A stretch of DNA of 64,000 nucleotides, taken from assembly GCF_000967245.1 (NCBI RefSeq), contig NZ_KQ033877.1:327660-391659 (forward strand), in the 5' to 3' direction. Source of the DNA: Bombilactobacillus mellis. Its GTDB lineage: Bacteria; Bacillota; Bacilli; Lactobacillales; Lactobacillaceae. This document shows positions 50,901 through 61,886 of this stretch, one piece after another (the stretch's first letter is position 1; each line of letters begins with the position of its first letter). Both the position numbers and the translations under genes were made by a program. Under the pieces are notes generated by a model. The model was not told where the DNA came from, did no database searches, and saw only the letters and a program-made list of their open reading frames with translations.

Positions 50901-51624
50901 GGCGGCTCGAACTTTAGGAATTCATATTGCTTCACCAGTTTTTGATGGAGCTACTGATGATGACCTCTGGGCTGCTGTCAAAGAAGCTAATATGGCTTCT
51001 GATGCCAAAACTATTTTGTACGATGGCCGTACTGGTGAGCCTTTCCATAATCGGGTAGCCGTGGGTGTAATGTACTATATGAAATTAGCACACATGGTTG
51101 ATGATAAGATTCATGCCCGTTCAATTGGACCTTACTCCTTAGTTACACAACAGCCTTTAGGTGGTAAAGCTCAGTTTGGTGGCCAGCGTTTTGGTGAAAT
51201 GGAAGTTTGGGCTTTGGAAGCTTATGGTGCGGCTTATACCCTGCAGGAAATTTTAACTTATAAATCTGATGATGTTACTGGTCGGGTCAATACCTATGAA
51301 GCCATTGTTAAAGGTCAAACTATTCCTAAACCTGGAGTACCTGAATCTTTTAGAGTTTTGGTTAAGGAATTAGAGTCTTTAGGCTTGGATATGAAGATTT
51401 TGGATCATGAACATCATGAGTTAGAGTTACGCGATATGGATGAAGACAGCACAAGTAATGGTGTTGACGCACTGTCTCGTTTAGCTGAACAGCAGGAACA
51501 AAAGCGGGCCCAAGAACAAGCTCAAAATGAAGAAAATAAAAAAGAAGAACAGCAACCAAATTTAGATAGTTTAATGGATAAAATTAATAGTTTGAGTTCT
51601 GATAATAGTAACAGTGACAATTAA
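47959..51624 (+). CDS. rpoB: RNA polymerase beta subunit
   Basis: Catalytic-centre subunit of RNA polymerase. The rifampicin pocket reads [14 protein letters not shown] and [15 protein letters not shown], with the wild-type Gln, Asp, His and Ser residues, so no classic rifampicin-resistance change is seen. [10 protein letters not shown] and the C-terminal [20 protein letters not shown] are normal. TTG 47959 is preferred to an in-frame GTG at 47950 because GAAAGGGTG (47944-47952) then acts as ribosome-binding site (1221 residues). The C-terminal 50 residues are Gln/Glu/Asn-rich, as in related species. Confidence 0.97.
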   Translation: MTEEKVRFHNVNYGKHRTRRSYARIKEVLPLPNLIDIQTNSYNWFLDEGLKEMFQDIMPIDDFAGTLSLDYVDYKLLKPKYTVSEARNHDANYSAPLHVTLRLTNHETGEIKTQDVFFGDFPLMTEQGTFIINGAERVIVSQLVRSPGVYYTAEADKNGRMIYGTTVIPNRGAWLEFDNDAKNIVYVRIDRTRKLPITELIRALGFGSDSEILDIFGNNSDFLNLTLEKDVHKDPSDSRVTEALKDIYERLRPGEPKTAESSRSLLYARFFDPKRYDTAPVGRYKVNKKLNLKTRLQGLTLAETLADPDTGEIILRKDTKLDREALNKLSPYLKNPDFKAVTFQPSDEGILGDPVKLQIIKVYSLEDEDKVVNVIGNDNIDEKVKHITPADILAEINYFFNLQEGIGTVDDIDHLGNRRIRSVGELLQNQFRLGLSRMERVVRERMSIQDTATVTPQQLINIRPVVAAIKEFFGSSQLSQFMDQNNPLGELTHKRRLSALGPGGLTRDRAGYEVRDVHYTHYGRMCPIETPEGPNIGLINNLATYGVVNKYGFIETPYRRVSWDTHKVTDKIDYLTADEEDNYVVAQANTPLNDDGSFAEERILARHRDDNIETTSDKVDYMDVSPKQVVSVASACIPFLENDDSNRALMGANMQRQAVPLIKPHSPLVGTSMEYVAAHDSGTALLAHDPGTVKYVDAQKIQVERADGTMDNYDLIKFQRSNAGKCYNQRPIVEKGNHVDKGEIIADGPAMQAGELALGQNPLIAFMTWNMYNYEDAIVLSERLVRDDVYTSIHIEEYESEARDTKLGPEEITREIPNVGEDALKDLDESGIVRIGAEVRDGDILVGKVTPKGVTELSAEERLLHAIFGEKAREVRDTSLRVPHGGGGIIQDVKIFTREAGDELSPGVNTMVRVYIAQKRKIQVGDKMAGRHGNKGTVSIVVPEEDMPYMPDGTPIDVLLNPMGVPSRMNIGQVLELHLGMAARTLGIHIASPVFDGATDDDLWAAVKEANMASDAKTILYDGRTGEPFHNRVAVGVMYYMKLAHMVDDKIHARSIGPYSLVTQQPLGGKAQFGGQRFGEMEVWALEAYGAAYTLQEILTYKSDDVTGRVNTYEAIVKGQTIPKPGVPESFRVLVKELESLGLDMKILDHEHHELELRDMDEDSTSNGVDALSRLAEQQEQKRAQEQAQNEENKKEEQQPNLDSLMDKINSLSSDNSNSDN

Positions 51625-51638
51625 GAGGAGGTTGCCCA

Positions 51639-54600
51639 TTGATAGATGTCAATAAATTTGAAAGTATGCAAATTGGTCTGGCATCCCCAGATAAAATTCG
51701 CAGCTGGTCTTATGGTGAAGTTAAAAAGCCTGAAACCATCAATTACCGGACTTTAAAGCCTGAACGCGATGGACTTTTTGATGAGCGGATTTTTGGACCC
51801 ACCAAAGATTGGGAATGTGCTTGTGGAAAGTATAAGCGAATCCGTTATAAAGGGATTGTTTGTGATCGCTGCGGCGTAGAAGTTACTAAGTCTAAAGTAC
51901 GCCGGGAACGGATGGGGCATATTGAATTGGCAGCTCCTGTAACTCATATTTGGTATTTTAAAGGTATTCCTAGCCGTATGGGTTTGGTTTTGGATATGAG
52001 CCCACGAGCTTTGGAAGAAATTATTTATTTTGCCGCATATGTTGTTATTAAAGCGGGAAATACCGATTTAGAAAATAAGCAATTATTAACAGAAACTGAA
52101 TATCGGCAAAAACGAGAAGAATACGGCAATGCTTTTGTAGCCAAAATGGGTGCTGAAGGAATTAAAGAATTACTGGAAGCAGTCGATCTAGAAAAAGAAG
52201 TGGCCCATTTAAAAGAAGTTTTAAAAACTGCCACTGGACAAAAGCGGACCCGGGCGATTCGTCGATTAGATATTTTAAATGCTTTTAAAAAGTCTGGTAA
52301 TCGTCCCGAATGGATGGTAATGGATTGTATTCCAGTTATTCCGCCCGATTTGCGGCCGATGGTGCAATTGGAAGGCGGACGTTTTGCGACTTCTGATTTG
52401 AACGATTTATATCGCCGCGTTATTAATCGTAATAACCGTTTGAAACGTTTGTTAGATTTAAATGCACCTAATATTATTGTGCAAAATGAAAAGCGGATGC
52501 TGCAAGAAGCAGTAGATGCTTTGATTGATAATGGTCGTCGTGGACGCCCAGTTACCGGACCTGGTAATCGGCCTTTAAAGTCGCTTTCTCATATGCTTAA
52601 AGGTAAGCAAGGTAGATTTCGTCAGAACCTTTTAGGTAAGCGGGTTGATTATTCCGGACGTTCTGTTATTGATGTGGGTCCGACCTTGAAGTTCTATCAA
52701 TGTGGATTACCACGTGAAATGGCACTGGAATTATTCAAGCCATTTGTAATGCATGAATTAGTAAAACGGGAATTGGCTTCTAACATTAAAAATGCTAAAC
52801 GTAAAATTGAACGCCAAGACGATGCTGTGTGGGATGTCTTAGAAGATGTAATTAAAGAACGTCCCGTGCTTTTAAACCGGGCACCAACTTTGCACCGGTT
52901 AGGTATCCAAGCTTTTGAACCAGTTTTAGTTGATGGTAAATCTATTCGGCTTCATCCGTTGGCATGCGAAGCTTATAATGCGGATTTTGATGGTGATCAA
53001 ATGGCGGTCCATGTACCACTGTCCGATGAAGCTCAAGCCGAGGCCCGAATGTTAATGCTGGCGGCTCATCATATTTTAGCTCCTAAAGATGGCAAACCAA
53101 TTGTTACTCCTTCCCAAGATGTAGTTTTAGGTAATTATTATTTAACCTTGGAAGAGCGTGGCCGTGAAGGCGAAGGTATGATCTTTAAAGACATGGATGA
53201 AGTCGAAATGGCCTTTCAAAATGGAGTCGTTCATTGGCATACGCGGATTGGGCTTTCTACTAAGTCATTAACTGATTTTGATTGGTCTGACGATAATCAA
53301 AATCGGATTATGATTACCAGTGTTGGTAAAGTGGTCTTTAATCGCATTTTACCGAAGGGAATGCCATTTTTAAATGAGCCGACTCAGGAGAACTTAACCA
53401 ATAAAGTGCCCGAAAAGTATTTCTTAAAAGAGGGCGAAGATATTCATCAACGTCTCAAAGACATGCCGTTAACTGCTCCTTTTAAAAAGGGTTATCTGAG
53501 TGATATTATTGCTCAAGTCTTTAAGCTTTATAAAGTTCAACGCACTTCAGAGCTCTTGGATGATATTAAAGAGTTAGGCTATACCATTTGTACTATTTCG
53601 GGACTAACCGTTGGAGTTGCCGACGTGCCCGAATTGGATGATAAGCAGGAAATTGTTGATGCAGCGCACCAAAAAGTAGCTACTGTTTCTAAGCAATTTC
53701 GGCGGGGATTAATTACCGATGAAGAACGGCATAATCGAGTTATCAGCATTTGGAATGATGCCAAAGATGAGATTCAACAACAATTAGTCGATAGTTTTGA
53801 TCCGAAAAACCCAATTTCCATGATGTCTGATTCTGGAGCGCGGGGAAATATTTCCAACTTTACCCAATTAGCAGGTATGCGGGGATTAATGGCTGCTCCT
53901 AACGGCGGAATGATGGAAATTCCTGTTACTTCTAATTTCCGTGAAGGTTTATCAGTTTTGGAAATGTTCATGTCGACTCACGGTGCTCGAAAGGGTATGA
54001 CCGATACGGCTTTGAAGACTGCTAACTCAGGTTATTTAACACGGCGTCTAGTTGATGTGGCACAAGATGTTATTGTTCGTGAAGAAGATTGTGGCACTGA
54101 TCGCGGAGTGGAAGTCAGCGTGATTCGCGATGGTAATGAAGTTATTGAGCCGTTATTTGATCGTTTGGTAGGTCGTTATACGCAAAAAGCGGTCCGTGAT
54201 CCACAAACCAATGAACTGCTGGTAGATAAAAATGTGTTGTTAGACGAAGATAAGGCTCAAAAAATTATTGATGCGGGTGTCACTAAAGTTACTATTAGAA
54301 GTGCCTTTACCTGCAATACGCGTCATGGTATCTGTCAAAAATGTTATGGCCGTAATCTAGCTACTGGTGAAGAAGTAGAAGTAGGAGAAGCTGTTGGTGT
54401 AGTAGCTGCGCAATCAATTGGTGAACCAGGTACACAATTAACTATGCGGAACTTCCATACCGGTGGTGTTGCTGGTGGTGAAGATATTACTCAAGGTTTA
54501 CCTCGTGTTGAAGAAATTTTTGAGGCCCGTAATCCTAAAGGTTTAGCCATAATTTCTGAGGTTGACGGTGTAGTTACTGCTGTTGATGAAAATCCGGCTG

Positions 54601-55298
54601 AACATACGCGAGAGATTACAGTTGAAGGTAAAACTGATACTAGAACTTATAGCGTTCCTTATACTGCTAGTGTTGCCGTAGCTGAGGGCGATGAAGTCCA
54701 AAGAGGTAGTAAATTAACTGCTGGATCAATTGATCCTAAACAATTAATTAAGGTTACCAATGTGCAAACCACTGAAAATTATCTCTTATCGGAAGTTCAA
54801 AAAGTTTATCGGATGCAAGGTGTAGATATCAGTGATAAGCATATCGAAGTTATGATTCGCAAAATGTTGCGCAAGATTAGAATCCTTGATCCGGGAGATA
54901 CTGATATTCTTCCAGGTTCATTGGTAGATATTGGACAGTTTACTGATGAGAATAAAGAGGCTTTAATTGATGGTAAGTTACCAGCTACTGGTTCGCCGGT
55001 ATTGCTGGGGATTACCAAGGCTTCTTTGGAAACTAATAGTTTCTTATCAGCTGCTTCTTTCCAAGAAACAACGCGTGTATTAACTGATGCTTCTATTCGC
55101 GGCAAAAATGACCCCTTAGTTGGTCTAAAAGAGAATGTTATGATTGGTAAAATTATTCCTGCAGGTACAGGGATGGCCAAGTATCGGCATATGGAGCCGG
55201 AAAAGGTTGGTCCAAGTTTACCAAAAACAACTGATAGTAAAATTAGTATTGCCGATGTTGAAGAGAAGTTAAAAGCTTATCAGGAAAAACAGCATTAA
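51639..55298 (+). CDS. rpoC: RNA polymerase beta' subunit
   Basis: Holds the catalytic Mg in [12 protein letters not shown]. The N-terminal zinc ribbon ECACGKYKR...CDRCGVE is near residues 60-78; the clamp, bridge helix and trigger loop (ending [10 protein letters not shown]) are intact, as is the second Cys cluster [13 protein letters not shown]. 1219 residues. TTG start after GAGGTTGCC, 14 bases from rpoB. Ends at a strong terminator, so rpoBC is closed off from the genes beyond. Confidence 0.98.
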   Translation: MIDVNKFESMQIGLASPDKIRSWSYGEVKKPETINYRTLKPERDGLFDERIFGPTKDWECACGKYKRIRYKGIVCDRCGVEVTKSKVRRERMGHIELAAPVTHIWYFKGIPSRMGLVLDMSPRALEEIIYFAAYVVIKAGNTDLENKQLLTETEYRQKREEYGNAFVAKMGAEGIKELLEAVDLEKEVAHLKEVLKTATGQKRTRAIRRLDILNAFKKSGNRPEWMVMDCIPVIPPDLRPMVQLEGGRFATSDLNDLYRRVINRNNRLKRLLDLNAPNIIVQNEKRMLQEAVDALIDNGRRGRPVTGPGNRPLKSLSHMLKGKQGRFRQNLLGKRVDYSGRSVIDVGPTLKFYQCGLPREMALELFKPFVMHELVKRELASNIKNAKRKIERQDDAVWDVLEDVIKERPVLLNRAPTLHRLGIQAFEPVLVDGKSIRLHPLACEAYNADFDGDQMAVHVPLSDEAQAEARMLMLAAHHILAPKDGKPIVTPSQDVVLGNYYLTLEERGREGEGMIFKDMDEVEMAFQNGVVHWHTRIGLSTKSLTDFDWSDDNQNRIMITSVGKVVFNRILPKGMPFLNEPTQENLTNKVPEKYFLKEGEDIHQRLKDMPLTAPFKKGYLSDIIAQVFKLYKVQRTSELLDDIKELGYTICTISGLTVGVADVPELDDKQEIVDAAHQKVATVSKQFRRGLITDEERHNRVISIWNDAKDEIQQQLVDSFDPKNPISMMSDSGARGNISNFTQLAGMRGLMAAPNGGMMEIPVTSNFREGLSVLEMFMSTHGARKGMTDTALKTANSGYLTRRLVDVAQDVIVREEDCGTDRGVEVSVIRDGNEVIEPLFDRLVGRYTQKAVRDPQTNELLVDKNVLLDEDKAQKIIDAGVTKVTIRSAFTCNTRHGICQKCYGRNLATGEEVEVGEAVGVVAAQSIGEPGTQLTMRNFHTGGVAGGEDITQGLPRVEEIFEARNPKGLAIISEVDGVVTAVDENPAEHTREITVEGKTDTRTYSVPYTASVAVAEGDEVQRGSKLTAGSIDPKQLIKVTNVQTTENYLLSEVQKVYRMQGVDISDKHIEVMIRKMLRKIRILDPGDTDILPGSLVDIGQFTDENKEALIDGKLPATGSPVLLGITKASLETNSFLSAASFQETTRVLTDASIRGKNDPLVGLKENVMIGKIIPAGTGMAKYRHMEPEKVGPSLPKTTDSKISIADVEEKLKAYQEKQH

Positions 55299-55310
55299 AT
55301 GTAAGAAAAT

Positions 55311-55348
55311 AAAAGCTCGTTTATCTTTTTAGATAAACGGGCTTTTTT
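55311..55348. terminator. Bidirectional terminator after rpoC
   Basis: 16-bp stem AAAAGCTCGTTTATCT / AGATAAACGGGCTTTT (one G-U), T4 loop, T run. Also serves the convergent hydrolase gene. Confidence 0.9.
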
Positions 55349-55365
55349 AATTAGCTTGAATAGAA

Positions 55366-56373
55366 TTATTTGGTTAATAATTCGTGGCTAATAGCTTTGG
55401 TAATTTTAGAATCAATATTTTTTTCTAAAGTAAACTTGGTTAAGGTTGGACAATCTTCCGGCTGGACATAGAAAGTTCTTTGGGTAAGATCATATCCTGA
55501 CCAATAGCCAGTGTAGTCACATTTTTCACTTTGAGCATTAACATGTTCAATTCCTTTTGGAAGAGTAACTGCTTTAAACACATTATATAATTGGCAAATG
55601 CCCTGTTCACGCTTAAAAGGAGCCAAAAAATTAGAGAGAAAAGTACTTCTTACAAAACGAGAGGGAGCAGTATAATCTCCAGGCAAGCCTAATAAACCCG
55701 AACCACTTTCAATTTGTTTAATATTTAATTGGGAATTGAGTTGCTGTTGTCCTAAATTATGATTGGTTAATTGAACATAGTTACGCAAATTGTCTAAATG
55801 CCAAGGATATTCAGGACTGTTGGTCATAACACCAATACTTTCGTAAATTTTAAAAGCGCCTTGGTTCACTGGTTCTAAAACGACACTATTTCCAGCGTCA
55901 TCAAAAAAAGTATAGTGCATCGGAATAGGAGTGGGTATGCCGGTATCGGCATCATCCCAATCGGGATAATTAGTCTTTATTTGACCAAAATGCGTAAAAG
56001 CACTTTTAATTTCTGCAATACTGCCGAAGTTACTGAGAACATACGCCACTACCTCTTCTCCAATAATGGGTTTTAAAGAACGCTGTTGTAAATTATCAAG
56101 AGTATCCCAACTTGCTTCTTCTAAAAATTGGGCATCGCCGACAATGCCGGCACTATTAATACCATCATTAAAGAAGAGAGAATCATTAACGTTCACACCA
56201 GCAAAAGCATATTTAGTGGTCCATTCCTGCTGCAAACCCTTTAATGTGTAGCCTTGAGGATATGCAGTAATTTTGCTGTCGGCACTGGGCTTGAATGGAT
56301 CAAAAGTAAAATCCATAGTTCTTCCCCAAAAGACATCATGATTAACGGCTTCAATAGCAATACTAGTACACAT
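55366..56373 (-). CDS. Choloylglycine hydrolase family amidase (penicillin V acylase-like)
   Basis: Ntn-hydrolase of 335 residues. After Met removal Cys2 becomes the nucleophile (MCTSIAIEA); other active-site residues visible are Arg and Asp in WGRTMDF (about 16-22), Asn in MTNSPEYPWHLDNL, and Arg in PSRFVRSTFL. The loops FNDGINSAGI and GLPGDYTAPSR resemble Bacillus YxeI/penicillin V acylases more than bile salt hydrolases, so acyl-homoserine lactone or penicillin V type amides are plausible substrates. GGAGG precedes the ATG. Confidence 0.88.
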   Translation of the reverse strand: MCTSIAIEAVNHDVFWGRTMDFTFDPFKPSADSKITAYPQGYTLKGLQQEWTTKYAFAGVNVNDSLFFNDGINSAGIVGDAQFLEEASWDTLDNLQQRSLKPIIGEEVVAYVLSNFGSIAEIKSAFTHFGQIKTNYPDWDDADTGIPTPIPMHYTFFDDAGNSVVLEPVNQGAFKIYESIGVMTNSPEYPWHLDNLRNYVQLTNHNLGQQQLNSQLNIKQIESGSGLLGLPGDYTAPSRFVRSTFLSNFLAPFKREQGICQLYNVFKAVTLPKGIEHVNAQSEKCDYTGYWSGYDLTQRTFYVQPEDCPTLTKFTLEKNIDSKITKAISHELLTK

Positions 56374-56397
56374 TTTCCTGCCTCCTTAATTATAAAT

Positions 56398-56406
56398 ATT
56401 GTAGCA
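56398..56406 (-). promoter_or_regulatory. Extended -10 of the hydrolase gene
   Basis: Reverse strand TGCTACAAT, about 26 bp before the ATG. The divergent msrA has TATAAT at 56454-56459. Confidence 0.5.
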
Positions 56407-56483
56407 TTAATTAAAATTAGAGGCGTAAAAATATCATTTTAGAGAAATAGATTTATAATAATAATGATCTAGGAGGAATTAAT

Positions 56484-57011
56484 ATGAACGAACATGAAGA
56501 AACAGCAATTTTTGCGGGCGGATGCTTTTGGTGCATGGTACAGCCGTTTGAAGAACGTCCCGGAATAAAAAAAGTAATTTCAGGTTATACTGGTGGTTTT
56601 GTTCCTAATCCTACTTATGAACAAGTTTGTCGGCATGAAACCGGACATACAGAAGCTGTTAAAATAATTTTTGACCCGACAATTATTTCTTATAAAGAAT
56701 TAGTTCAAATTTACTGGCAGCAAACGGATCCTACCGATGCTATGGGACAGTTTCAAGATCGAGGAGATAATTATCGCCCGGTAATTTTTGTTAAAGATTC
56801 AATTCAGCGCCAAATTGCTGAAGAATCTAAGCGTTCATTAGAAAATAGTGGAAGATTCAGTGAGCCGATTGTAACAAAGATTGAAGCTGCCCAAGCTTTT
56901 TATCCTGCAGAAGAAGAACATCAGCAATTTTATCAAAAAAATCCGCGGCGTTTAGCTTTGGAAGAAGCAGGAGGTCGAAAAGATTTTATTGCCTCCCACT
57001 GGTCTAAGTAA
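56484..57011 (+). CDS. msrA: Peptide methionine (S)-S-oxide reductase
   Basis: Repairs oxidised methionine. [18 protein letters not shown] carries the catalytic Cys (residue 14) and a second Cys (17). [26 protein letters not shown] and the EEEHQQF segment match MsrA. 175 residues is normal for lactobacilli. AGGAGG before the ATG. Lies between two reverse-strand genes; only 4 bp separate its end from the convergent prepilin peptidase gene. Confidence 0.96.
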   Translation: MNEHEETAIFAGGCFWCMVQPFEERPGIKKVISGYTGGFVPNPTYEQVCRHETGHTEAVKIIFDPTIISYKELVQIYWQQTDPTDAMGQFQDRGDNYRPVIFVKDSIQRQIAEESKRSLENSGRFSEPIVTKIEAAQAFYPAEEEHQQFYQKNPRRLALEEAGGRKDFIASHWSK

Positions 57012-57015
57012 AGTA

Positions 57016-57699
57016 TTAGATAAAGGCTAAACGTACTAATAGAGCGATTAATAAATATGGTACTAGAGGAATAGCCACCTTAAGTGAGACCAAGCGCTTT
57101 TTAGAAAAGATAATTTTAATTACGATTAAGCTTGTGGCGATGATAATAACTTCTAAAGTTATTTTTAATTTTAAAAACAATGACATAAGCGCCAGAATCT
57201 CCAGATCACCCCAGCCTAATTTTTGGCGTTGGCAAAAGTATAGAATTAGTAAGGTAAGATTAAAGAACAACCATTCCCATCCATCTCTAGCGGTGAATGA
57301 GGCCACAAATAAAATGCTGATGAAACTAGGCAATAGAATAACCGGCCAAATTGCTAAATAATACCAATCGGTAATGGCACAGACGGCTAAAGTAATAATA
57401 AAAATAATGAGCACATAAGGATTAACAAGTTGCTGGTGGCTAGCTTCGATTCCAGCAATTAAACCCGTAATTTCAATCAGGAAAATAACTGGTTTAATAG
57501 GCTGTTTACAATAAGCACAACGTCCATGTAAGCATAAATAGCTGATAATGGGCAGCATTTGATACCAAGCAAGTTGGTGTTGGCAATAATCACAGTGAGA
57601 ATGTCCCCAAATAATCGACTCTTGCTGGGGCACTCTTAAGGCGACCACACCTCCAAAAGAAGCTAAGCAAATACTAAATAATATGTTAAAAATAAACAT
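57016..57699 (-). CDS. comC: Type IV prepilin peptidase (ComC/PilD-type)
   Basis: Membrane aspartyl protease that cleaves and N-methylates prepilins of competence pseudopili. The N-terminal domain has two CxxC pairs (CDYCQHQL and CAYCKQPI) and the core has the two catalytic Asp: CAITDWYY and GWGDLEIL. Six to eight TM helices, 227 residues. An in-frame ATG at 57711 is possible, but GAGGTG then ATG 57699 fits better. A com operon for pseudopilins is not in the window. Presence suggests competence machinery elsewhere. Confidence 0.92.
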   Translation of the reverse strand: MFIFNILFSICLASFGGVVALRVPQQESIIWGHSHCDYCQHQLAWYQMLPIISYLCLHGRCAYCKQPIKPVIFLIEITGLIAGIEASHQQLVNPYVLIIFIITLAVCAITDWYYLAIWPVILLPSFISILFVASFTARDGWEWLFFNLTLLILYFCQRQKLGWGDLEILALMSLFLKLKITLEVIIIATSLIVIKIIFSKKRLVSLKVAIPLVPYLLIALLVRLAFI

Positions 57700-57770
57700 T
57701 TTGCACCTCATATTGTAATTACCCTAAAAACAGATTTTTAGATAATTAATTATTTAATAGTTAAATGGGG

Positions 57771-57799
57771 TTGACAACGGGCATAAGTGATGTTAGTCT
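57771..57799 (+). promoter_or_regulatory. Promoter of the str operon (rpsL-rpsG-fusA)
   Basis: Consensus TTGACA (57771-57776), spacer of 17 ending TGT, TAGTCT (57794-57799) as a weak, extended -10. Confidence 0.65.
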
Positions 57800-57805
57800 G
57801 GAGAC

Positions 57806-57912
57806 TGTGCTTTTTAGAGGTAATGTTTACCGCAATGAGCGATTAACCACATCTGTGGTATTTTTCTTTCTATAAAAAAGAACCACCTGGATGTGTGTAC
57901 TTAAAAAATCAA
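57806..57912 (+). promoter_or_regulatory. rpsL leader with terminator-like hairpin
   Basis: ACCAC ATCT GTGGT (57846-57859) is a hairpin followed by A and T5, terminator-like. A second CCAC at 57883-57886 can pair with the same GTGG, an alternative fold that would disrupt it. A ribosomal-protein or attenuation control is possible. Confidence 0.4.
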
Positions 57913-57925
57913 GGAGGAACTTTGA

Positions 57926-58339
57926 ATGCCAACAATTAATCAATTGGTACGTAAAGGCCGTAAATCAAGAACTTCAAAGTCAGATTCGCCAGCTTTAAAT
58001 TTTGGATATAATAGTATGAAAAAGATGGCTACTGATAATCCAGCACCACAAAAACGGGGAGTTGCAACTCGTGTAGGTACTATGACACCGAAGAAGCCAA
58101 ACTCTGCGTTACGTAAATATGCGCGTGTGCGTTTATCTAATTTAATTGAAGTTACTGCCTATATTCCTGGCATTGGTCATAATTTACAGGAACACAGTGT
58201 TGTTTTAATTCGTGGTGGCCGTGTAAAAGACTTGCCTGGTGTTCGTTATCATATTATTCGCGGCGCTTTGGATACTGCGGGTGTTGATGGCCGGATGCAA
58301 GGTCGTTCTAAATATGGCGCTAAGAGACCAAAAAAATAA
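57926..58339 (+). CDS. rpsL: Ribosomal protein uS12
   Basis: Decoding-centre protein. 137 residues. [17 protein letters not shown] and the [14 protein letters not shown] loops are wild type at both lysine positions where streptomycin-resistance changes usually occur. AAGGAGGA precedes the ATG. Leads the str operon. Confidence 0.98.
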   Translation: MPTINQLVRKGRKSRTSKSDSPALNFGYNSMKKMATDNPAPQKRGVATRVGTMTPKKPNSALRKYARVRLSNLIEVTAYIPGIGHNLQEHSVVLIRGGRVKDLPGVRYHIIRGALDTAGVDGRMQGRSKYGAKRPKK

Positions 58340-58374
58340 TAATCCAATCAAACCAATTCTAGAGGAGGATACAC

Positions 58375-58845
58375 ATGCCAAGAAAAGGTAGCGTTGCAAA
58401 ACGTGATGTTTTGCCAGATCCAATTTATAATTCAAAACTTGTAACTCGTTTAATTAATCATTTGATGATTGATGGAAAACGTGGGAAAGCTTCAACAATT
58501 TTATATAATGCTTTTGATATTATTAAGGATAAAACCGGCAATGATCCGGTTGATGTCTTTGATGAAGCTATGAAAAATGTAATGCCGGTTTTAGAGGTTA
58601 AGGCTCGTCGAATTGGTGGTTCTAACTATCAAGTGCCTATTGAAGTACGTCCTGAAAGAAGAACCACTTTAGGTCTCCGTTGGCTTGTTAGCTATGCTCG
58701 TTTACGAGGTGAACATACAATGGAGCAACGTTTAGCTGCTGAAATCATGGATGCAGCTAATAATACTGGTGCTGCTGTTAAAAAGCGTGAAGACACGCAT
58801 AGAATGGCCGATGCCAATCGGGCCTTTGCGCATTATCGCTGGTAA
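58375..58845 (+). CDS. rpsG: Ribosomal protein uS7
   Basis: Head protein of the 30S subunit that contacts the E site and starts head assembly. 156 residues beginning [16 protein letters not shown], with [18 protein letters not shown] in the core. AGAGGAGG is upstream. Known in E. coli to regulate this operon by feedback. Confidence 0.98.
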   Translation: MPRKGSVAKRDVLPDPIYNSKLVTRLINHLMIDGKRGKASTILYNAFDIIKDKTGNDPVDVFDEAMKNVMPVLEVKARRIGGSNYQVPIEVRPERRTTLGLRWLVSYARLRGEHTMEQRLAAEIMDAANNTGAAVKKREDTHRMADANRAFAHYRW

Positions 58846-58881
58846 TTTATAGTTATTATTTGAGAGGAGTACTATTATCTA

Positions 58882-60975
58882 ATGGCTAATAAACGTGAAT
58901 TTCCTTTAGAAAAAACACGTAATATCGGAATCATGGCCCATATTGATGCCGGTAAAACTACGACAACTGAGCGTATTTTGTATTATACTGGTAAGATTCA
59001 TAAGATTGGTGAAACCCATGATGGTGCTTCGCAAATGGACTGGATGGCTCAGGAGCAAGAGCGTGGTATTACTATTACTTCAGCTGCTACAACTGCTCAG
59101 TGGAAAGATCATCGTATCAATATTATTGATACTCCCGGACACGTAGACTTTACTATTGAAGTGGAGCGTTCTTTGCGGGTCTTAGATGGGGCAATCACTG
59201 TCTTAGATGGTCAATCAGGTGTTGAGCCACAGACAGAAAATGTTTGGCGGCAGGCAACAACTTATCATGTTCCACGGATTGTATTCGTTAATAAAATGGA
59301 TAAAATCGGTGCTGATTTTGATTATTCTGTACAGACTATTAAAGATCGTCTAGATGCTTTGCCATTACCAATTCAAATGCCTATTGGTGCGGAAGATTCT
59401 TTTGAAGGCGTCATTGATTTAATTGAGATGAAAGCTGATCTTTACGATGAAGATGAATTAGGTTCTAAATGGGATACTGTGGACGTGCCGGATGATTACC
59501 GTGAAGAAGCTGAAAAACGTCGTTCCCAAATGATCGAAACCCTGGCTGATGTTGATGATGATATCATGGACAAATATTTAGAGGGTGAAGAAATTTCGAA
59601 TGATGAAATTCGGGCAGCTATTCGTAAGGCAACAATTAAATTAGAGCTGTTTCCAGTTTTGGCTGGTTCTGCCTTTAAGAATAAGGGTGTGCAAATGTTG
59701 ATGGATGCCGTAGTCGATTATCTACCATCACCTTTGGATGTTCGTCCTTATAATGCTAAAGACCCTGATACTGGTGATGATGTAGAATTAAAGGCTGATG
59801 ACAGCAAGCCGTTTGCAGGTTTAGCATTTAAGATCGCTACAGATCCTTTTGTAGGTCGTTTAACTTATTTACGGGTTTATACTGGTACTTTGGAATCAGG
59901 TTCTTATGTTTTAAATGCTACAAAGGATAAACGTGAACGTGTAGGTCGTTTATTGCAGATGCATTCTAATCACCGTAAAGAAATTCCAGAAGTTTTTTCA
60001 GGTGATATTGCGGCCGCAATTGGTTTAAAGAACACTACTACCGGTGATTCTTTAACTGATCCGGATCATCCTTTGATTTTGGAATCAATGGAAATTCCTG
60101 ATCCAGTTATTCAAGTATCGATTGAACCTAAATCTAAAGAAGATCGTGACAAGTTAGACGTTGCTTTGCAAAAATTAGCAGAAGAAGATCCTACTTTTCA
60201 AGCTGAAACTAACCCGGAAACTGGTGAAACTTTAATTGCAGGTATGGGTGAGTTGCACTTAGATATCATGGTTGATCGGATGCGGCGTGAATTTAAAGTT
60301 GATGCTCGTGTGGGTGAGCCTCAAGTTGCTTATCGTGAAACCTTTACTAAGAAGGCATCAGCAGAAGGTAAATTTGTGCGTCAGTCTGGTGGTAAAGGTC
60401 AATATGGTGATGTTTGGATCGAATTTGAACCTAACGATGAAGGTAAAGGCTTTGAATTTGAAGATGCCATCGTTGGTGGTGTAGTTCCTCGGGAATATAT
60501 TCCATCTGTTGAAGCTGGACTTAAGGACGCAATGGCTAACGGTGTGTTAGCAGGCTATCCGTTGATTGACATTAAGGCTAAATTATACGATGGTTCCTAT
60601 CATGAAGTTGACTCTTCTGAGGCAGCCTTTAAAGTTGCGGCTTCCATGGCTTTACACAATGCAGTTAAAGATGCTGGAGCAGTAATTTTAGAGCCGATTA
60701 TGAAAGTAGAAATTGTAACCCCAGAAGACTACTTGGGTGATGTTATGGGCCAAGTAACAGCTCGTCGTGGACGTATTGAAGGTATGGAAGAACGTGGCAA
60801 TGCTCAGTTAATCAATTCCTTTGTACCTTTAGCGGAAATGTTTGGTTATGCTACTACTTTACGTTCAGCTACTCAAGGCCGTGGTACATTCACAATGACT
60901 TTTGATCATTATGAAAAGACACCAAAGAGTATTCAAGAAGATATTATTAAGAAAAATGGCGGTAATGCTAAATAA
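58882..60975 (+). CDS. fusA: Elongation factor G
   Basis: GTPase driving translocation on the ribosome. P-loop [19 protein letters not shown] near residues 19-37, [19 protein letters not shown], then domains II-V complete ([14 protein letters not shown] in domain IV). 697 residues. GAGAGGAG precedes the ATG. Ends at a terminator, so the str operon closes here; tuf is not present here. Confidence 0.98.
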   Translation: MANKREFPLEKTRNIGIMAHIDAGKTTTTERILYYTGKIHKIGETHDGASQMDWMAQEQERGITITSAATTAQWKDHRINIIDTPGHVDFTIEVERSLRVLDGAITVLDGQSGVEPQTENVWRQATTYHVPRIVFVNKMDKIGADFDYSVQTIKDRLDALPLPIQMPIGAEDSFEGVIDLIEMKADLYDEDELGSKWDTVDVPDDYREEAEKRRSQMIETLADVDDDIMDKYLEGEEISNDEIRAAIRKATIKLELFPVLAGSAFKNKGVQMLMDAVVDYLPSPLDVRPYNAKDPDTGDDVELKADDSKPFAGLAFKIATDPFVGRLTYLRVYTGTLESGSYVLNATKDKRERVGRLLQMHSNHRKEIPEVFSGDIAAAIGLKNTTTGDSLTDPDHPLILESMEIPDPVIQVSIEPKSKEDRDKLDVALQKLAEEDPTFQAETNPETGETLIAGMGELHLDIMVDRMRREFKVDARVGEPQVAYRETFTKKASAEGKFVRQSGGKGQYGDVWIEFEPNDEGKGFEFEDAIVGGVVPREYIPSVEAGLKDAMANGVLAGYPLIDIKAKLYDGSYHEVDSSEAAFKVAASMALHNAVKDAGAVILEPIMKVEIVTPEDYLGDVMGQVTARRGRIEGMEERGNAQLINSFVPLAEMFGYATTLRSATQGRGTFTMTFDHYEKTPKSIQEDIIKKNGGNAK

Positions 60976-60979
60976 ATTT

Positions 60980-61020
60980 AAAAAATCTGCTGCAACTATG
61001 TTTGTGGCAGATTTTTTTTA
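60980..61020 (+). terminator. Terminator of the str operon
   Basis: AAAAAATCTGC / GCAGATTTTTTT stem around a 17-nt loop, with a T run of eight. Confidence 0.88.
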
Positions 61021-61051
61021 ATGAAAAAGCTACCAAATTTCTTTATTGTTT

Positions 61052-61060
61052 TGCTATTAT
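61052..61060 (+). promoter_or_regulatory. Extended -10 of pncA
   Basis: TGCTATTAT about 61 bp upstream of the nicotinamidase ATG; no clear -35. Confidence 0.45.
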
Positions 61061-61121
61061 TAAAAATAATACTTATTAATAAATATTTTCAGATAAGATA
61101 TGGAGAAAGAAGGTTATAGAT

Positions 61122-61673
61122 ATGAATTCAGAAGCATTATTAATTATTGATTATACCAATGACTTTGTTGCTGATAAAGGTGCTTTAACTGCAGGAGAGC
61201 CAGCACAAAAACTGGCAGAACCGCTGGTTAACTTAGCTGATAGTTTTCTTAGTCAAAAAAATTGGGTAATACTGCCAACTGATCTGCATCAAGAGAATGA
61301 TCCTTATCATCCTGAAACTAAATTATTTCCGCCGCATAATTTAGCTAACAGTTGGGGTCGCCAATTTTATGGGCAATTACAGCCGTGGTATGAAAATAAT
61401 CAGAATAATTCTCATATTTATTATTATCCTAAAAATAGATATTCAGCCTTTGCTAACACTAACTTGGATAATTTTTTACGGGAACGGCACATTGATACAC
61501 TGCATTTAACTGGTGTTTGTACTGACATTTGTGTCTTGCATACAGCCATAGATGCTTATAATTTAAACTATAAATTAGTCATTCACCAAGACTGTGTAGC
61601 CACCTTTAATCCTGCTGGTCAAAAGTGGGCTTTAGAGCATTTTAAAAACAGTTTGGGAGCTCAGATTATCTAG
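61122..61673 (+). CDS. pncA: Nicotinamidase (isochorismatase-fold cysteine hydrolase)
   Basis: Hydrolyses nicotinamide to nicotinate for NAD salvage. The triad is visible: Asp in IIDYTNDFV (residue 9 or so), Lys in YYPKNRYSAF, and nucleophilic Cys in LTGVCTDICVLHTA. DLHQENDPYHPETKLFPPH holds the metal-binding Asp/His residues. It closely follows the Bacillus YueJ/PncA pattern. 183 residues. It makes the nicotinate precursor when sirtuin or similar enzymes release nicotinamide. Inserted between fusA and the S10 operon. Confidence 0.9.
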   Translation: MNSEALLIIDYTNDFVADKGALTAGEPAQKLAEPLVNLADSFLSQKNWVILPTDLHQENDPYHPETKLFPPHNLANSWGRQFYGQLQPWYENNQNNSHIYYYPKNRYSAFANTNLDNFLRERHIDTLHLTGVCTDICVLHTAIDAYNLNYKLVIHQDCVATFNPAGQKWALEHFKNSLGAQII

Positions 61674-61693
61674 AAAAAATTAATGAAAAAACC

Positions 61694-61722
61694 TTGAAAT
61701 TAATAGCTAGAGCGTGTATTAT
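61694..61722 (+). promoter_or_regulatory. Promoter of the S10 operon
   Basis: TTGAAA (61694-61699), 17-bp spacer, TATTAT (61717-61722), then a 155-nt leader. Confidence 0.75.
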
Positions 61723-61729
61723 TGTAGGA

Positions 61730-61871
61730 GTGCTGAATTTTGAGGGGAAAGTTTGCCCTGAAACTGACGGCAATGAGCGGTGTTGAGGCGAGAGGTTGCG
61801 ACACGCCCGGGAGCTTTGCCACGACAGGGTGGTCGGTAATTTTCGCAGAGCCGGTATCTTAAAAGATGCAA
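61730..61871 (+). ncRNA. Structured S10-operon leader RNA
   Basis: A GC-rich leader amid AT-rich DNA, with several stems: AGGG/CCCT; GTGTTG/CGACAC; and a longer CCGG-GA-GCTTTGC / GCAGAGC-CGG stem that encloses CCAC/GTGG. It directly precedes the rpsJ ribosome-binding site. Ribosomal-protein autogenous control (L4 in E. coli) is the natural explanation; the ligand here is unknown. The reverse-strand open frame here is not a gene. Confidence 0.65.
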
Positions 61872-61886
61872 AAAGGAGGGAATTCC

